Below, piece after piece: positions 24,330 through 37,584 of a DNA stretch of 64,000 nucleotides; position 1 is the first letter of the stretch, and each line of letters begins with the position of its first letter. Below the pieces are notes generated by a model that worked only from the letters and a program-made list of their open reading frames with translations, searched no databases and was not told the DNA's origin. The stretch covers positions 2,852,001 to 2,916,000 of the forward strand of contig CM060187.1 in the NCBI GenBank assembly GCA_030549335.1. Reading direction: 5' to 3'. Source of the DNA: Pontederia crassipes (taxonomy: Eukaryota > Streptophyta > Magnoliopsida > Commelinales > Pontederiaceae). The translations under genes were made by a program, and so were the position numbers.

Positions 24330-25348
24330 TAAAATGACATCCTCCTATTTTCAATGGAGATAGAGATCTAGATAAGGCTGAAGCTTGACTAGATGTAATA
24401 ACTAAAAAGTTAACAACCATGGACTATTCTGACAAGCACAAGGAGAACCTGGTTACCCATCAGCTGATTGGTTAGGCTCATCATTGGTGGAAGTCCGTGA
24501 TCGAAACCCAAATTGATGATGAGAATGAGATCACCTAGAGGGACTTCAAGAAAACCTTCTGGATTCATTACCTCCCTCTACATGTTTAGGAGAAGGAAAC
24601 AAGTAGAATTTATGAATCTACAACACGGAAGCATGATTGTTTAGGAGTATGAACTTGAAAGGTATAATCCTTTTAAAGAAGATGAGAATATGAGGATCAA
24701 CCACTTCATCAAGCGGTTGAATTCTCGTCTAGGGATGAATGTCATCAGTAGTGATTTTGAGACCATGACCAAGACAATGTCCCCATCCTCCAAGCTATCT
24801 AGGGGAATAGAATGTCCATAAGAAGTACGAATAGGGCAAGGTGTAAAGAAAAGACAAGAAGAAAAATAAAAATAGTAAGAACAATGACCCCAAGCTTACT
24901 CAAGGAATGAAGGTGGACAAAGTCGTAATCCTCACTGTCACAAGTTCCACTTGGGTGAATGCAAAATGAGTCTGGTGCATGTCTGTACCATGGCAATATT
25001 GGTCACTATGTCGAAGACATCATAGAAAAGAAGTTTAAGCACCATGACAATGACAAAAGCAAAAAACAAGTGGAGAAATAGCGAAGGGCACTAGGAAGTT
25101 TTATACCATGCAAGTGGATGAAGCCCAAAAATCCAATGAATGTTAAGTATAGTTGATCACTATGCAATTGTATTTTTTTATTCTGGTGCCAACCATTCTT
25201 TTATATCATTTGCATTTGATAACTTGCTGAATGTTAAGATGGAGAATATAAAGTGACTATTTGATATCGCAACACCACTAGGGAGGATCTCCACTAGGCA
25301 GTACCTCCCAATGACAAAAGTAATGATTGAAGGAGTGAACTACTTAGT
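24330..25348 (+). pseudogene. Decayed gypsy gag and start of protease
   Basis: With several stops and frame changes, the translation shows a chromovirus-type Gag: PPIFNGDRD near 24,340, a KLTTMDYSDKHK-like stretch, DFKKTFWIHYLP near 24,545, and a remnant zinc knuckle around 24,945-25,010. A retropepsin active-site phrase SGANHSFIS follows at about 25,183-25,210. The sequence then runs to VNYLV and is cut at 25,348 by another insertion; the missing protease part resumes at 31,325. Family placement (Tekay/Del-like chromovirus) is inferred. It is not functional. Confidence 0.75.
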
Positions 25349-25999
25349 TGTCACAATCCCCATGTAAACCATGATTTAAATTAGAGTTTGCGACTCATTA
25401 CGGACGATCAAATAAAATTTTGAAAGATTGCGAAAAAGTGGTGTAATTTTTTTATAACATAAGAATAAAAATATCACTAAACAAATTATACAACTTATGA
25501 TCATTCAAAACAAACTAATAATCCTAAAGTTTTACATTTCATAAAAAGGTTTTACCTTCTTACAAGATACAAAATAATACATATGCATTACACATAATCA
25601 AAGCTCTCGACATCCTAATACAAGGACACTAAAGATACACTATTTCTTAATGTCTTACCACCAAGATTGTCATAGAACCCGTCTAAGACTATCACCAAAC
25701 ATCAATATTAATCTGAAAAATATTGGAAACAACAGAGTGAACTAAAATACATCAGTAAGTTCATAACTCATAGATTATGAGTTACCAACTAATTAATTTG
25801 AAGAGATATGGAAAAGCATGCAATAGTCATAATATCAAAATAGGTATTTTCATATATTTGATAATTACATATATAACATACTAATCATAAGCATCACACT
25901 CAATATGCAATCAATATCATATATATATATCACATCAAATATATGTATGCAAATGCAACACTCTCATATGAATGCACAGATCACCAACTGGCTAGTTTA

Positions 26000-26465
26000 T
26001 ATAGTAGATAGATGGCTTCCAAAGGTGGCTCATACGGATTCTAGAGGTGGCTTCCATCATGATTTCTCACGATGTAGCACTTAGCTCCATCTTATATTTC
26101 ATCCTATTTCTGGAAAATATATCAGAAAGCGATAGTTGACTTTCAAAGGTGGCCCATACGGATTCTAGAGGTGGCTCTCATAATGATTTCTCACGATATA
26201 ACACAGCTCCGCATGACACTTAGTTCCATCATATCTCATCCTATTTTTGTGGAATAGATTAGAAAGCGATAGATGACTTCTAGAGGTGGTCCGATTCAAG
26301 TGGCTTCCATCATGATTTCTCACGATGTAGCTGTTAGCTCCGCATGACACTTAGCTCCATCCTATCTTTTTTTGGGGAACAAAATGATGCATTGGATTCT
26401 AGAGGCGGCCCCTAATGATTAGAGGTGGCTCCCATCATGATTTCTCACGATGTAGCATTTAGCTT
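26000..26465. repeat. Diverged tandem repeat, about 120-145 bp x 4
   Basis: Four units carry the shared phrases gattctagaggtggc, catgatttctcacgat and cttagctcc in the same order, starting near 26,005, 26,125, 26,265 and 26,395. Units differ by small indels. The array lies in the LTR-like left part of the 6-kb insertion. Confidence 0.8.
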
Positions 26466-29439
26466 TAACCATCATATGCATGATACAAACAAATGTAAAT
26501 GCATGATTCATCATATAACAATTATATTTTAGATATCAAAAGATGAATCAAATCAAATATCATTTCAAATGAAATAAAATTGCACTTCTCTTAATCCATT
26601 CATATCATATCACATATGCTTTTCAAATGTGCAATCATACAATCATTCAAATATACTTTTCATAATTGATTTCTCGAAATCAACTTATAACATATCCAAA
26701 ACATATTCAATACATATAGTAATCGATGCCACACCGAATTCAAAAGAGATGAATACATAGAGTAGGAGAAACTAACTTACCTGACATAAGCAATCACACA
26801 AGGTGTTTCCCCATTTCTTTTCCTTATCATTCATCTAATCGTATAACAATAATGTAGGTTCATATAACTCTTACAATCATACCAACATGGAGATTATATA
26901 TCATTTACACATTCCATTAAGTTCAATCAATTCAAATTGTCATAACCGATTATCTTGTACTATGGCTGATTGCACACTTAGTTAAGAAAATTCATAACTC
27001 TTAAGATAAATATATACTCACATGATTCTAATTTTACTTAGCTCCATATTATAGAAACATTAATCCATATAAGTTTCATATTTTATTTCATTAGACATGA
27101 AGTGGAGTAGACATACTTAATTTCGTAATTTATACTATCCTATATAAGTTTTGGAAAGCCTCCTGATGGTACATATTTAGATTCTTCTTCAGAATACAAT
27201 AAGCATATATGTAACTATTGTAGCATTTATACCTGTTACAATTCAACTTATTTTGATGTGATTCCAATTGGATTAAAACCTTAGTTAAATTAGGTGTAAA
27301 CCACATAAATTTCATATTTTAATTATAAGAACATAATTTATGCTCATTGATTTACACATAATTTTTCAAATACATAGGATTTCAGGACAATTCTTTGTTC
27401 TATGGAAACATGACTTTTAATTGGATCATTTGATCCAATTTTCAGAATTTAAAATCCAAATAATTATTTTATTAACTAGCTAAACATTCAACTTCCAGAA
27501 TTTTTAAAATCGAAAAATATGCTTCTCCCATCTGTTTAATTCTTCCAACTTTCCTTACTAATTCCATAAGCATGATGACTGAATTTGTCATGGACGTGCT
27601 TTACAAATGTCATTTCTGCATAATCATGCATTTAATTAACATATTAAGTTAGTTTGGATGTTCCTTTAGTGATATTTGTATATAGCAATTAATATTTTGA
27701 TTAGAGCATAATATTACTTAATTATCGATAAATCTTACAAAGTAATTACATAAGGTTATTAGGAATAAATTGTAAAATTTTTAAATATTATAATATATAT
27801 GTTTAAGTAGGATTAAATAAGCTTAATTAGGGTTAAAACACTTAGTTATGACAAAAAAATGTGATTGTCCATCACTTAAGTTCCAAGCAGCTGAAGTAGG
27901 CAGATAGACCACGACTTAAAGGGATATTTTTCCAAACTTCCTTATGTCACGAGATAATTCTTAAAAAAATATATAAACCACTTAACATTATCCTTTTACC
28001 GTAGAAAAATTACCAGATAAAGAACTCGAGCTAAACGACCTGGGGAAAATTGTGAACATAAGTTGTTCAAGGTGAGTTTTGTTCCAAAAATTGTTCTTCT
28101 GATTGAGAGGATCATTCCTTCGTGATTACCAAATAATAAATTATGAAATTTTATATGGTTAATCCATTTAGATTTCCATGGCCTCTTGAATCACTTAAAA
28201 AGGGGTTTTATAGAGGAAGTTAGGAACTTAGCTTTGCTGGTCACTCATCCTATCCCGAGTTTGATATAGGGTTCAATTTGTAAATTAGGGCACGGTTAGA
28301 ATATAATGAATTAGGGTTTGAAATTTGGATATGATTACTTTGACATTCTAAGGGTTCTGTGAGAGGTGGAATCATCATATTTGAACTTGTATTTTGGGAA
28401 AATAAATTTTTCATTTCATAATGACTCTTCTATCATATTCCAAGACATGGACAAATCACGACCCGAATTAACTATTTTTGTTATAAGATTATACAAAGAG
28501 TTAAATTCTATAATTTTTATGAAAAATAACGAAGTCTAGGTTTCAAAAAAATTATGATCTAGTTAAATGGACAAGTATGAAGAAACATATAAATTAATCT
28601 TTTAGTGACATAAACCCTAGGTAAGATTGTCTTATATGTTATGACTTACTCACTTGAAATTAGATAATGATATTTTGGAGTTGGAAATCTTAATATGTAT
28701 AGTTTCTAATTAATCCAGAATCATACGATTTGCCCATGTGGTTAAGAAGTTATGGATTATTAATTGACAGACACTAAGTCTGGAATCCTGAGACAACACT
28801 TAGTTAAACTAAGGGGGATTGAGAAGTTTCAATTTTGTAATAGCTATGAACATAAATACTTGAAGTTAGAAATTGGTATTAGAGGAGGTTATTTGCATTT
28901 TAGGTTGCATAAGCATTCATACATCATGTGCATGCATTGCATATTACCTTATTAGTGATTGGGAAGTAAAAAGTCATTATTGCTTGTAGGAAAACATCAA
29001 GTTGCAAGTGAAATGGAGGAAATCTAATAAACCTCCTTGAAGAAATAAAATTATAAGATGAGTGGATAAATTTACCAAATAGCAAAATGACATATGTTAC
29101 TTCTTTTATTTATGAAATTATTTAAGCAAAGATTATTATTAATATTGTTATTGAAACATACCTTGAGTTAAGAAAGATATTTATGATATGTTTCAAAGAT
29201 TTCATATGAGATGGAGTATCCTCTTACATCAAAATTGTTTTTAGGGAACAATGCTTGTGAACTTAAAATAAGTTTACTTGATATTGATATATGATGGTGA
29301 GATATTATTTTGCGATTATAAAACTCCAAATGTACATTGACCATGCTAAATGAAAAAGGTCTTTGGGACTGCATTCGATATACATAAAGCCTTTGGAACG
29401 TATATCGGGTGTCTTTGTCCTTTGGGGGCTGCTCTGCGT

Positions 29440-29610
29440 GCACGTATTGACCCATGTTATGCTTTGCGTATCCGAGAGTCATAATTGTAAAGTTCGGATA
29501 CGTATTGACCCATGATCTGGGTATCTGAGAATCCATGTTTGTGAAGCTCTGTTTAACTGTATGATACACAATTATGGAGGGATACATATTGACCCATGAT
29601 GAGTATGTGA
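29440..29610. repeat. Short direct repeats with attgacccatg
   Basis: The phrase attgacccatg recurs at about 29,447, 29,502 and 29,588, spaced about 55-85 bp, with gtatccgagag / gtatctgagaa and cggatacgt between. This is a diverged tandem array in the right half of the 6-kb insertion. The 150-residue minus-strand frame over it is a by-product. Confidence 0.6.
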
Positions 29611-30118
29611 GATGACACATGTGTGGAGTTTAATTATGAAAATGATGAAATCTTGAGTTACTTTTACTTATGTGAAATTTTATATGATTTGACAATTTAT
29701 GTTAATGTATAATGCTTTAAATGTTTTATCATATAGAAAATGTGGTTATTTAATCTTATATCTCGTATTGTTCCCCTATGTTGTACTTTTATTCCACTTA
29801 GCAAATGATTGTTGCTCACAGTATTCATTTTAAATTTTTTAGATACACATAAGTTCTCGAGTTCAGTCGACTCGGAGCTTGTTTGCTGCATATAGAAGAG
29901 GTCGAGCCGTTGAGACAGTTTTATTTTCCCCTTTCACTTTTGTTTTCTTTTGGAAGCATGCATATGTAATAGATAATCTTAGATGTAATTAAGTTTGGGG
30001 AGAACTTTTTTGTAAGGTTGTATATAATTTGATAATGTGGGGTGTTATATGAGAAATGGTGTGTCGAACGATAATGATGCTATATGAATGTGATGTCTTA
30101 TAACTTTTATTTAAACTG

Positions 30119-30150
<32 letters not shown>

Positions 30151-31324
30151 CATCTTTTGTATGTATTGACAAATAACAAAAGAAAGTAAGGGAGGAAGGT
30201 TTTGTCGATTTTATTTTTAGAATTTCTAAACATAATTAAGATTATGATAATTGGGATTAGAGATTAGTCACGGAGTTGGGTGTGACAGAATTTAATGTAC
30301 TTTTCATAATTTTGAAAGAAATTAAAATGAGTAAATAATTTCTTTCCTTTCGTTCTTTCTTCTCTATCCTCCTTTCTTCCTTAAGTTCGACCAGTATCAA
30401 AGGAGATAAAATAAATCCCTTTCCATTACTCCACAATTCTTTCCTTCCCTTCTGGTTGACAACACAACAAAAATAGGCAAAACCTTCCTTTCCTTCCTCT
30501 CTTTCTTTTAATCTGTCAGAAATAAGAAAGGTAATAATTTCTCTCCTCCTCGTTTCTTCTCTCCTCTTTATTCAACCATTTTCCTTTCTGCTCACTTGTT
30601 ACTTATATATTTATTTATTTGTAGGAAGGAGGCAATTTTATTTTCCTTCTCATCTTATTCCTTGTGGAGCTATAAGTCGGTTGGTAGATAGATAAAGCAT
30701 GAGCTAATAAAATTAAAACATATGGCCCGCTGAGAGAAACGAAAGGTGGAGCCATGGAGGAGTTTATGTTGGTTAAGCAATATGAGATACTTCACCTTCT
30801 TATCCATTATGCAAGGTTAGTCAAATGGGGAAGAAAATAAAGACACATGTCATCAATTAGGTGGAAGGTAACTAGTCCCACCATGTTAGTGCTCATAATT
30901 GGCTAAATAATTTAGTTAATTACCTCCAGCTGATTATTACCTTTCTAATTATGACAACTTATATCAAATTCCAAGAATTATACACATTTAAGTACTCATG
31001 AGGGCTAAATGATTAACTGGTTGAAATATAGCAAAACTATAATATTTTAATTAAATTAACTAAGTAACATAAGAAATTATAGATTAAGCTCCTTAGATTT
31101 CTCTTTAATAGTTTACTTATAATGATTTTGATATCATTATTAATAATAACTTCAAATTTAATTATCATGACCAAGTACCCATGAGAGCTAATTCCCTAAT
31201 TGATAACTTCAGTTATAGTTCAAATATAACATTATAATTAAATAAATCTTGGGTTGAGGAGAGTAATTAACTTAATTGATACAATTAAGTTAATTTACAT
31301 CTATATGCATTTTAGGATGTTACA

Positions 31325-31480
31325 TTAGTTGACCTTGCCTATGGTGGACTATGATATTATTCTATACATGGATTGGTTATGAATATATATATGATGTGTC
31401 GGGAAAGGAAAGTTAATAAACAAAATGGATGGTACTTCGGTGATCATTCATGAAATACCATCATGAGAAAAGAAGATGAT
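31325..31480 (+). pseudogene. Protease C-terminal remnant of the split gypsy element
   Basis: Just after the ttagt duplication the sequence encodes a remnant of LPMVDYDIILYMDWL, the classical end of the gypsy retropepsin region, followed by a stop and a degraded CRERK-like phrase. It continues the frame interrupted at 25,348, with a small deletion. No reverse transcriptase is recognisable downstream, so the element is truncated. Confidence 0.75.
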
Positions 31481-33031
31481 GTCTCCTTATCTAAGACAAG
31501 CAAAATGTTAAGTAAAGGATGTTGAAGATTTCTAACAAGTATAATCAAGGGTGATTACCTTGGGATAACCTTTGAAAAGGGAGATTGACTTTCACATTGA
31601 GTTGATGCAGTGAAGACTCCAATTACAAAACTATAACTCAAGACTCACATGACTTTCGCATGCTCAGAATCATTCTAGGGATGCTACATTATTTTTCATA
31701 AAATAAATCTTCAAATATATAAACAATGAAGTGCAAAAAAATATCACAATAATAATGGCCCATACTACAAGATCCAAAGGAGTTGTAACATCCATAACCC
31801 CATAATTCTAAAAATGTGGAATAAAACTAGACAAGTCTAACGAACTCAATCTATAGCCATGTACAACATCCATTGCAAGATTATCCTTTATATTAGCTCT
31901 CTCGCTTGCACAGATCCAAGTATGGGGAAAATCTATGGCTATAAAGGAAGAATCAATAGTGACTCGAATCATGAATGACATAAAAATAACAATAAACAAC
32001 TTTCTTAGTGCGGGAAAGAATGTCTTGGAGGCCAAATACCCCTACGCGTCTGAACACTATCACACATACAAGTACCCCTACTTCATAGAAAATTTTGAGT
32101 AAGCTTTAAAAATCTATAGATACGTAGCATACACGACAAGACTATAAGCATACAGTGGTCAATGTAGTACTTAATGTTCGTCCCAAGGGAGAATGCAACA
32201 GACCTTATGCAAAATTTTTGTCGACAAGCGTAGAAAGAACAAATTAGTTTAAAAGAACAAAAAGGGAAAGAAAATGTTTTAAATCTTAAAAGCTTCGAGG
32301 TAACTACACTAATCTTTTACGATTTTCAAATGTATTGGGAGAGTTCCAGAGTAAAAATCGAGATAGCAGAAATCAAGTATCAATATGATTTAACACTAGG
32401 ACTTAAGGGGAAGTTGCTTTGGTAGTATCATTCCTTGAACCAATATGATAGGGGTTAAGTAGCAGCGGATGCCCTTATGCATGTGTATTTCCTCTCTCGC
32501 GGCAAATATCATGTAATGACCATTTCACTCTTGTGCTTATGAATCATTGGACTCACATACGCGGGTCATCCACATAGCTTGATTGTTGCGCTCTCGCGAA
32601 GACGGACTACTCTAGAATGCCGATTTCCTTGATGAGGTATGTGGTGGCATACCCCACATCTTTCGACTTAAGAGACCTCAGAGGCATAGGTTGGAACTTA
32701 ATCAACCTCTTAACAAATCTTGACCGATGATAAATCCCTTTTCAATGAATCTCTCTTGTCAAATGACGGCAAAATAAATTCATAAAACTTCAAGAAAACA
32801 ACCCTTGGTCTAGTAGAATACTAAGCCTCAGTGACATCCATAGACATAACTCAACCTCCACGTCAAGTCTCATCCTACTCGCAACAGCATGAGGAATATA
32901 TTCCACTCTCAGGCTGGGCGTCACTGATTCAATAATGCCAAGATTGATTTCGTGAACAGAGATGGCACATCAATAGAAAATACCCAAAGAGTAATCCAAG
33001 CTCGCCTCTCGAGTGTATTAGAAATGTACAA
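31480..33031. other. Retrotransposon debris, LTR-like from 31,784
   Basis: From 31,784 (tgtaacatccataacccc) the text has the style of a minus-strand gypsy LTR, including a gcacagatccaag phrase paralleling gcacggatccaag in the LTR at 16,406. No end or coding sequence could be fixed. No gene is supportable. Confidence 0.4.
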
Positions 33032-33040
33032 CTTATAACC

Positions 33041-34127
33041 AATATTTTTAAAACCGGACCGGACATCGAACCGGCGTGTCAGGGTCATGGTTCGATCGGT
33101 TTAATCGGATTCAATCAGATTGAACCAGATTTTTATTAAAATATTATTTATCTATTATTTCAAAGATATATTATTAATAAAACTTTGAAAAGAATATAAA
33201 AAATACTCACAAGTTTTTTTATTAATATTGAACATTAATTTAAATATTTTCTAAATGATTTAATTAATAAACTCATCCAAAATGTATTGTAATATATGAT
33301 TAGTATACTTGAATGCAAATAGAAACAAAAAAAAGACTCATTATATTAAAATAATATGAATATACTATTAAAATTATTTCAATTCTTGATTCATATCTAT
33401 TATAATTAAAAGGTAGTAAGTTGAATGATTTAACTTTAATTAGATTTATTATTCTAATGTATATGTTATAAAAAATTGAATAAATTAGTTAATATCAAGA
33501 AAATGAAATTAATCAATATTCTTTATATTTATAAATATTTTTATTCTTTCATTGCTGTTGTTAATATATATTTTAATTTAATTATTGCTTATGTCAATAA
33601 CTTTCCTTTTGTATATCTTTTTATTAAATTATTTCTCATTTTTTCATTCAATTGTTTCTATTTTATTTTTTCTCTCACTTCCTTTTTTTCCTCCTTACAT
33701 TTCTCCCTTCATTGTTCTCCTTAATTTTCTCACTTGATTTATACTATACACCATCACCTACCTTTTTCTCCTTTCAAAATTACTTATTTTATTTCCTTTT
33801 GTATTTTATTCTATCATTCAAAATTCAAAATTTACATGTTTTAATACAAAATAAAACAAACCGAATTTTATGTTTAATAATGATTGATTGCTTTCCTTTT
33901 TCATTTCATTCTATCATTAAAAATTTCTAAATTTACATTTTTTAATACAATAATTAAAAAACTGTATTGAACCGGTTCAATTGGTTGAACCGGTTTTGCC
34001 CAGTTCAACCCGGTTCTATTCGGTTTTTTATCATTTCCGATTTTGAAGAAAAACCAAACCGGACTGGCGGCCGGTTCGCGGTTGAAACGGTCGAACCGGT
34101 CGGTCTGGTCCGGTTTTAAAAACACTG
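33041..34127. mobile_element. Mutator-type MITE with 9-bp TSD
   Basis: It is flanked by cttataacc at 33,032-33,040 and 34,128-34,136, an exact 9-bp duplication. Both ends share an inverted tttttaaaaccggacc, and the outer 100-150 bp are rich in AACCGG/CCGGTT. The 1,087-bp interior is AT-rich with no transposase. The 9-bp duplication points to the Mutator superfamily; the family itself is not named. Confidence 0.88.
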
Positions 34128-34136
34128 CTTATAACC

Positions 34137-35851
34137 CTTAAAGTATATCTAAGTCATCGTCCTACCTCTCGGCATGCATATGATGATTAGGATATTGAGT
34201 ACCCTCTTGGGCGAAGGGTCACAAATGTTGTAGGGAAGCCTGAATGAAAAACAAGTCTCTTTTTGACATTAGGAATTAGATCAGAGAGAACAGGAACCCC
34301 ATCACATACCCTAATGATAAAACTAATTTATTGCAGCTACCTACTTCTCAACAATGGAAGCTAAAATAGAAGAGTGGATTTCCCTCTCGGAGCAGGGAGT
34401 GATGGATTCCTCAGTTCAATAAAATCGAAATAAAAACCAGGAAATTGAATACTACATGTCATGAATCCAAAAGATAAAATAAGGAACTAAACACACCTAA
34501 CAAATTCTCCCCTAGATCTAGCTGGCCAATTTAGTTACACATCAACATAAAGAGGGACACAATGCTCAAGTTCATCGAATGTTCAGAAAAGACAAAAAAC
34601 CCTCTTTTCTTCTTCGTTCCTGCTATTAATTCTTTTTCGCTGCTCCCAACCTCTTGTGCCTATGAACTCCTTTGATATCCCCATTCGCTCCACCCTTTTG
34701 TCCCCTTTATATCTTTCCCCTCTCGTTGTCCATGCCTTTCTCCTTTTCTTGTCTTTATACGGCTCGAGAATGTCCCTCGGAAGCTTTCTTTTTGCTAGTC
34801 TGGTGAAGTTTTTGTCGGTTATCCCCTAGCATGGCCTCCCTTGCTTGTTGTTTTAGACTGATTTATATGAGCTGGTTGCCTTTTGCATTGAATTACCTAG
34901 GTGTCCAGGTGAGGTAGTGTTGGTCAGATACCCCCAACTATCGCCAAATAGCTTTTTTGCTTCTCCTAAAAAAAACTGCAAGGAAATTTGGCGCTAGTAG
35001 AATGGAAATGAGATAATTAGGATGATAAATGGTTGACAAATGTGGAGAAATCGTGAAAACCACAATCTAACAATCTAATCTAGTAACACAACAAATATGG
35101 AATGAATGCATGCTAGATATGAATGAAAAGATGTTAATAATTTCTCCACATCATAAAGAATAACAATTGAGCAAATGACAATGTGATACGATAATCGATG
35201 GATCAATATAACGATAAATCAATATATCAATGGAAATAGGTCAATGTGAAGGAGGTAAGAAGACCAATCAATAACGATAACAATTAGGAATTAACAATTT
35301 AACAATGGCCTAATCACACTATTCAATTCAATAATCAATGATAATTGGTCATAATAATTCAATTCAATTCAATATGGTAATAACAATTGTTAATCAATGC
35401 CAATATCATGATTTATACCATTCAATTCAATTTCAATGCAATTATCAATGTTCAAACATATTATCCAATATAATAGGGATTGTTTGATCAATTAAGAGAA
35501 ATTTTGTGCATCTTTCATGTAGGTCAATGGGGGATATCAACCCACAACAAGTCAACAATAACAATATCAATGATTTGTGAATGTCGGAGGACCATGGATA
35601 ATATCAATCATAGCTTCTTTAGAGGATGACGTCTCAAACCTTTAAGTACACTATCTCCCATACAATTCAATTCAATAACAATATGGCCTAGGGGCTTGGA
35701 GGCAATCAGAGAACATGGAGATCCTATAGTTTTTAACTTTTATGTTGTTTACCTAAGATTTCTATCTTAGTCAATTTAATTTAGGTTTAACAAGACCCAA
35801 TCATATGTATAATATGTTGAATGTAGGTATATACATTAAATGTGCCATATT

Positions 35852-35927
<76 letters not shown>

Positions 35928-36190
35928 ATTTGTATTTATGTATATTTAGGAATACATATGTAGGTCACATATATAATATAGGTAACATATATATTTTTGA
36001 ATACATTTACAGTTAATATATATAATATAGGTAACATATAATACATATGTAGGTAAAGATATATTGTATAAGATATATAGTACAATATTTAATCTATTTA
36101 TTAATTAAAATATTGTATAAGTAAGATATAAGGTTATACAAATTAACATTACTTAACCTATTAATATAGGTATATATATGAATTTCTATT
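34137..36190. other. Unresolved repeat-rich spacer
   Basis: The first part continues LTR-like sequence. Positions 35,160-35,480 are packed with aatcaatg/attcaatt words. A compound CA-TA-TG microsatellite lies at about 35,866-35,928. A tttggcgctag near 34,987 could be read as a primer-site relic but stands alone. No gene is supportable. Confidence 0.45.
35866..35928. repeat. Self-complementary (CA)n(TA)n(TG)n microsatellite
   Basis: A CA run passes into a TA run and then a TG run, so the two halves are reverse complements. It can extrude a hairpin and is a likely length-variable site. Confidence 0.92.
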
Positions 36191-36617
36191 GAAATATATA
36201 TATGTAAAAGTTGGCGTCACATCGGTGACGTAGTAGCTCCGCCATGATCGTGACACTACTTTAGTGACGCAAGCGTTTGACGCTAATGCAGTTCAAGACG
36301 TCGATGCCAACATCGTCTCTTGAACTCGCGTCGACTTAGCATCGCAAATAAGGTGACACTAATTTAGCATCTCACACAATCGACACCAATAAAGCACTAT
36401 AATCTGCCGTGCATTTTCTAGCTTTAGCACGTGATAATAACATCAAAGTAGCATCACAATGGCGTCAACTTTAGCTAAATAGATGCTACGGGGAGCCACT
36501 TAGCATCTCATTTTGTTGAGCCAAGGTCGTCGCTATTTCAACACTATTGGCGTCGAACTAGCGTCGACACATTTGAGACGCTAATTTGCATCACTATTTA
36601 GCATATTTCTTATAGTG
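36190..36617. mobile_element. CACTA transposon end fragment
   Basis: It closes with tttcttatagtg (36,606-36,617), the inverted form of the CACTATAAGAAA terminus. The preceding ~420 bp carry many short subterminal motifs around gacgctaa, gcgtcga and tagcatc in both orientations, as in En/Spm-type ends. The opposite terminus was not found; it is either lost in the AT/CA repeat to the left or too eroded. Confidence 0.6.
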
Positions 36618-36990
36618 ATATATGAAAATAAATTTCCAGCCTTTGGAACTGGGCTCATGTCAAATGAACCTGGGTCATGTTCCCAAATCCAATTTCCACC
36701 TCGGCCAGGCTAAACCGAGCCGGGTCAGCCTTGTTCACGTTCTTTGCGAGCTCAAAATGCAAATCCTGTTCGACTGAACAAGGTAGTGTTGTCGAAAACT
36801 CTGATTCCGCTATCACAAATCTGGTCCATGTCCAAATCCAATTTGGTTCGGGTACTATGAAATTTGGGCTATGCGATCAGAACTAGGCTGTGTTGAATAG
36901 AGTCGGGTTCTATCGTTGTCAGGAAAACGTATTCAGGCATGATTTTTTTACCACCATATGATATCTAATGATGCAAAATCTATATCAATG
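36618..36990. other. Intergenic or LTR-flank sequence
   Basis: No gene. It is moderately GC-rich with repeated gggtc/gggct phrases that resemble subterminal repeats of hAT-type MITEs. A 69-residue frame has no recognisable family. Confidence 0.4.
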
Positions 36991-37345
36991 TGTTATGATT
37001 TTGAAAGAAATTATGTACCGAAAAATGAACCAAGAATTTAAAGGCGACGCAAAATTTTATTAGATAAAAAAGATGAGGATTACAATTTAGATCATTTTCT
37101 ATTCGGATCGGAGTTTATATACACACTCCTTTACAAATGATAGAAATTATAGATCGACTATGACTTTGAATTAATTCATCAAAGTTAGGACACATATCTC
37201 GTGACAAGAAAATAAATTAATTTTGAATCACATTCAAAATACCTCATAATATTTTGATCTCAGGGGGAGATTTAAGGCATTATTAACAAGTGTCCATCAT
37301 GAATTGAATCCACCAAATAGATATCTAACAACATATGCTGCCTCC
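36991..37345 (-). repeat. 3' LTR or LTR fragment of the copia family
   Basis: Read on the minus strand it contains tgttaataatgcc, then gtgtgtatataaactcc, then aataaaattttgcgtcgcc, then ggtacataattt, matching the copies at 4,016 and 7,594. It sits just past the 3' end of the minus-strand copia element, so it is probably that element's 3' LTR. The start is either 37,288 or about 37,345. Confidence 0.6.
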
Positions 37346-37367
37346 AATCCCAATATTGGGGCTACCG

Positions 37368-37537
37368 TAGAGATGGACATTCCTGCGGGCTGCACGGCCA
37401 GCCCGCAGTCCGCACGAATTTTTTCGGGCCTGGGCCAAACGGTGCCGAGCTTCCCAGCATGGTGCTGGGTCCGGCCCGACATGTGCCCAGCAAACACGGG
37501 CCCGGCCCGGCACGACCCGATGTGATACGATTTTTTT

Positions 37538-37584
<47 letters not shown>

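Larger units (their letters stand above)
25349..31324. mobile_element. About 6-kb LTR-type insertion inside gypsy protease
   Basis: The insertion opens tgtcacaatccc and closes ggatgttaca, LTR-like TG...CA ends. It is flanked by a 5-bp duplication, ttagt (25,344-25,348 and 31,325-31,329). The interrupted protease frame resumes right after the right-hand duplication, which supports these limits independently. The 5,976-bp interior is AT-rich with no recognisable gag or pol. It holds a four-unit repeat (26,000-26,465) and a second LTR-end-like gggtgtgaca at about 30,279-30,288, so it may be a non-autonomous element that is itself compound. I could not match two LTRs to each other by eye. Confidence 0.65.

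Noticed and set aside
29168..29620. 150-codon minus-strand frame
   Set aside because: Lies over diverged direct repeats in the non-coding insertion and matches no family.
34980..35000. Primer binding site tttggcgctag
   Set aside because: No LTR end TG...CA immediately before it and no gag after it.
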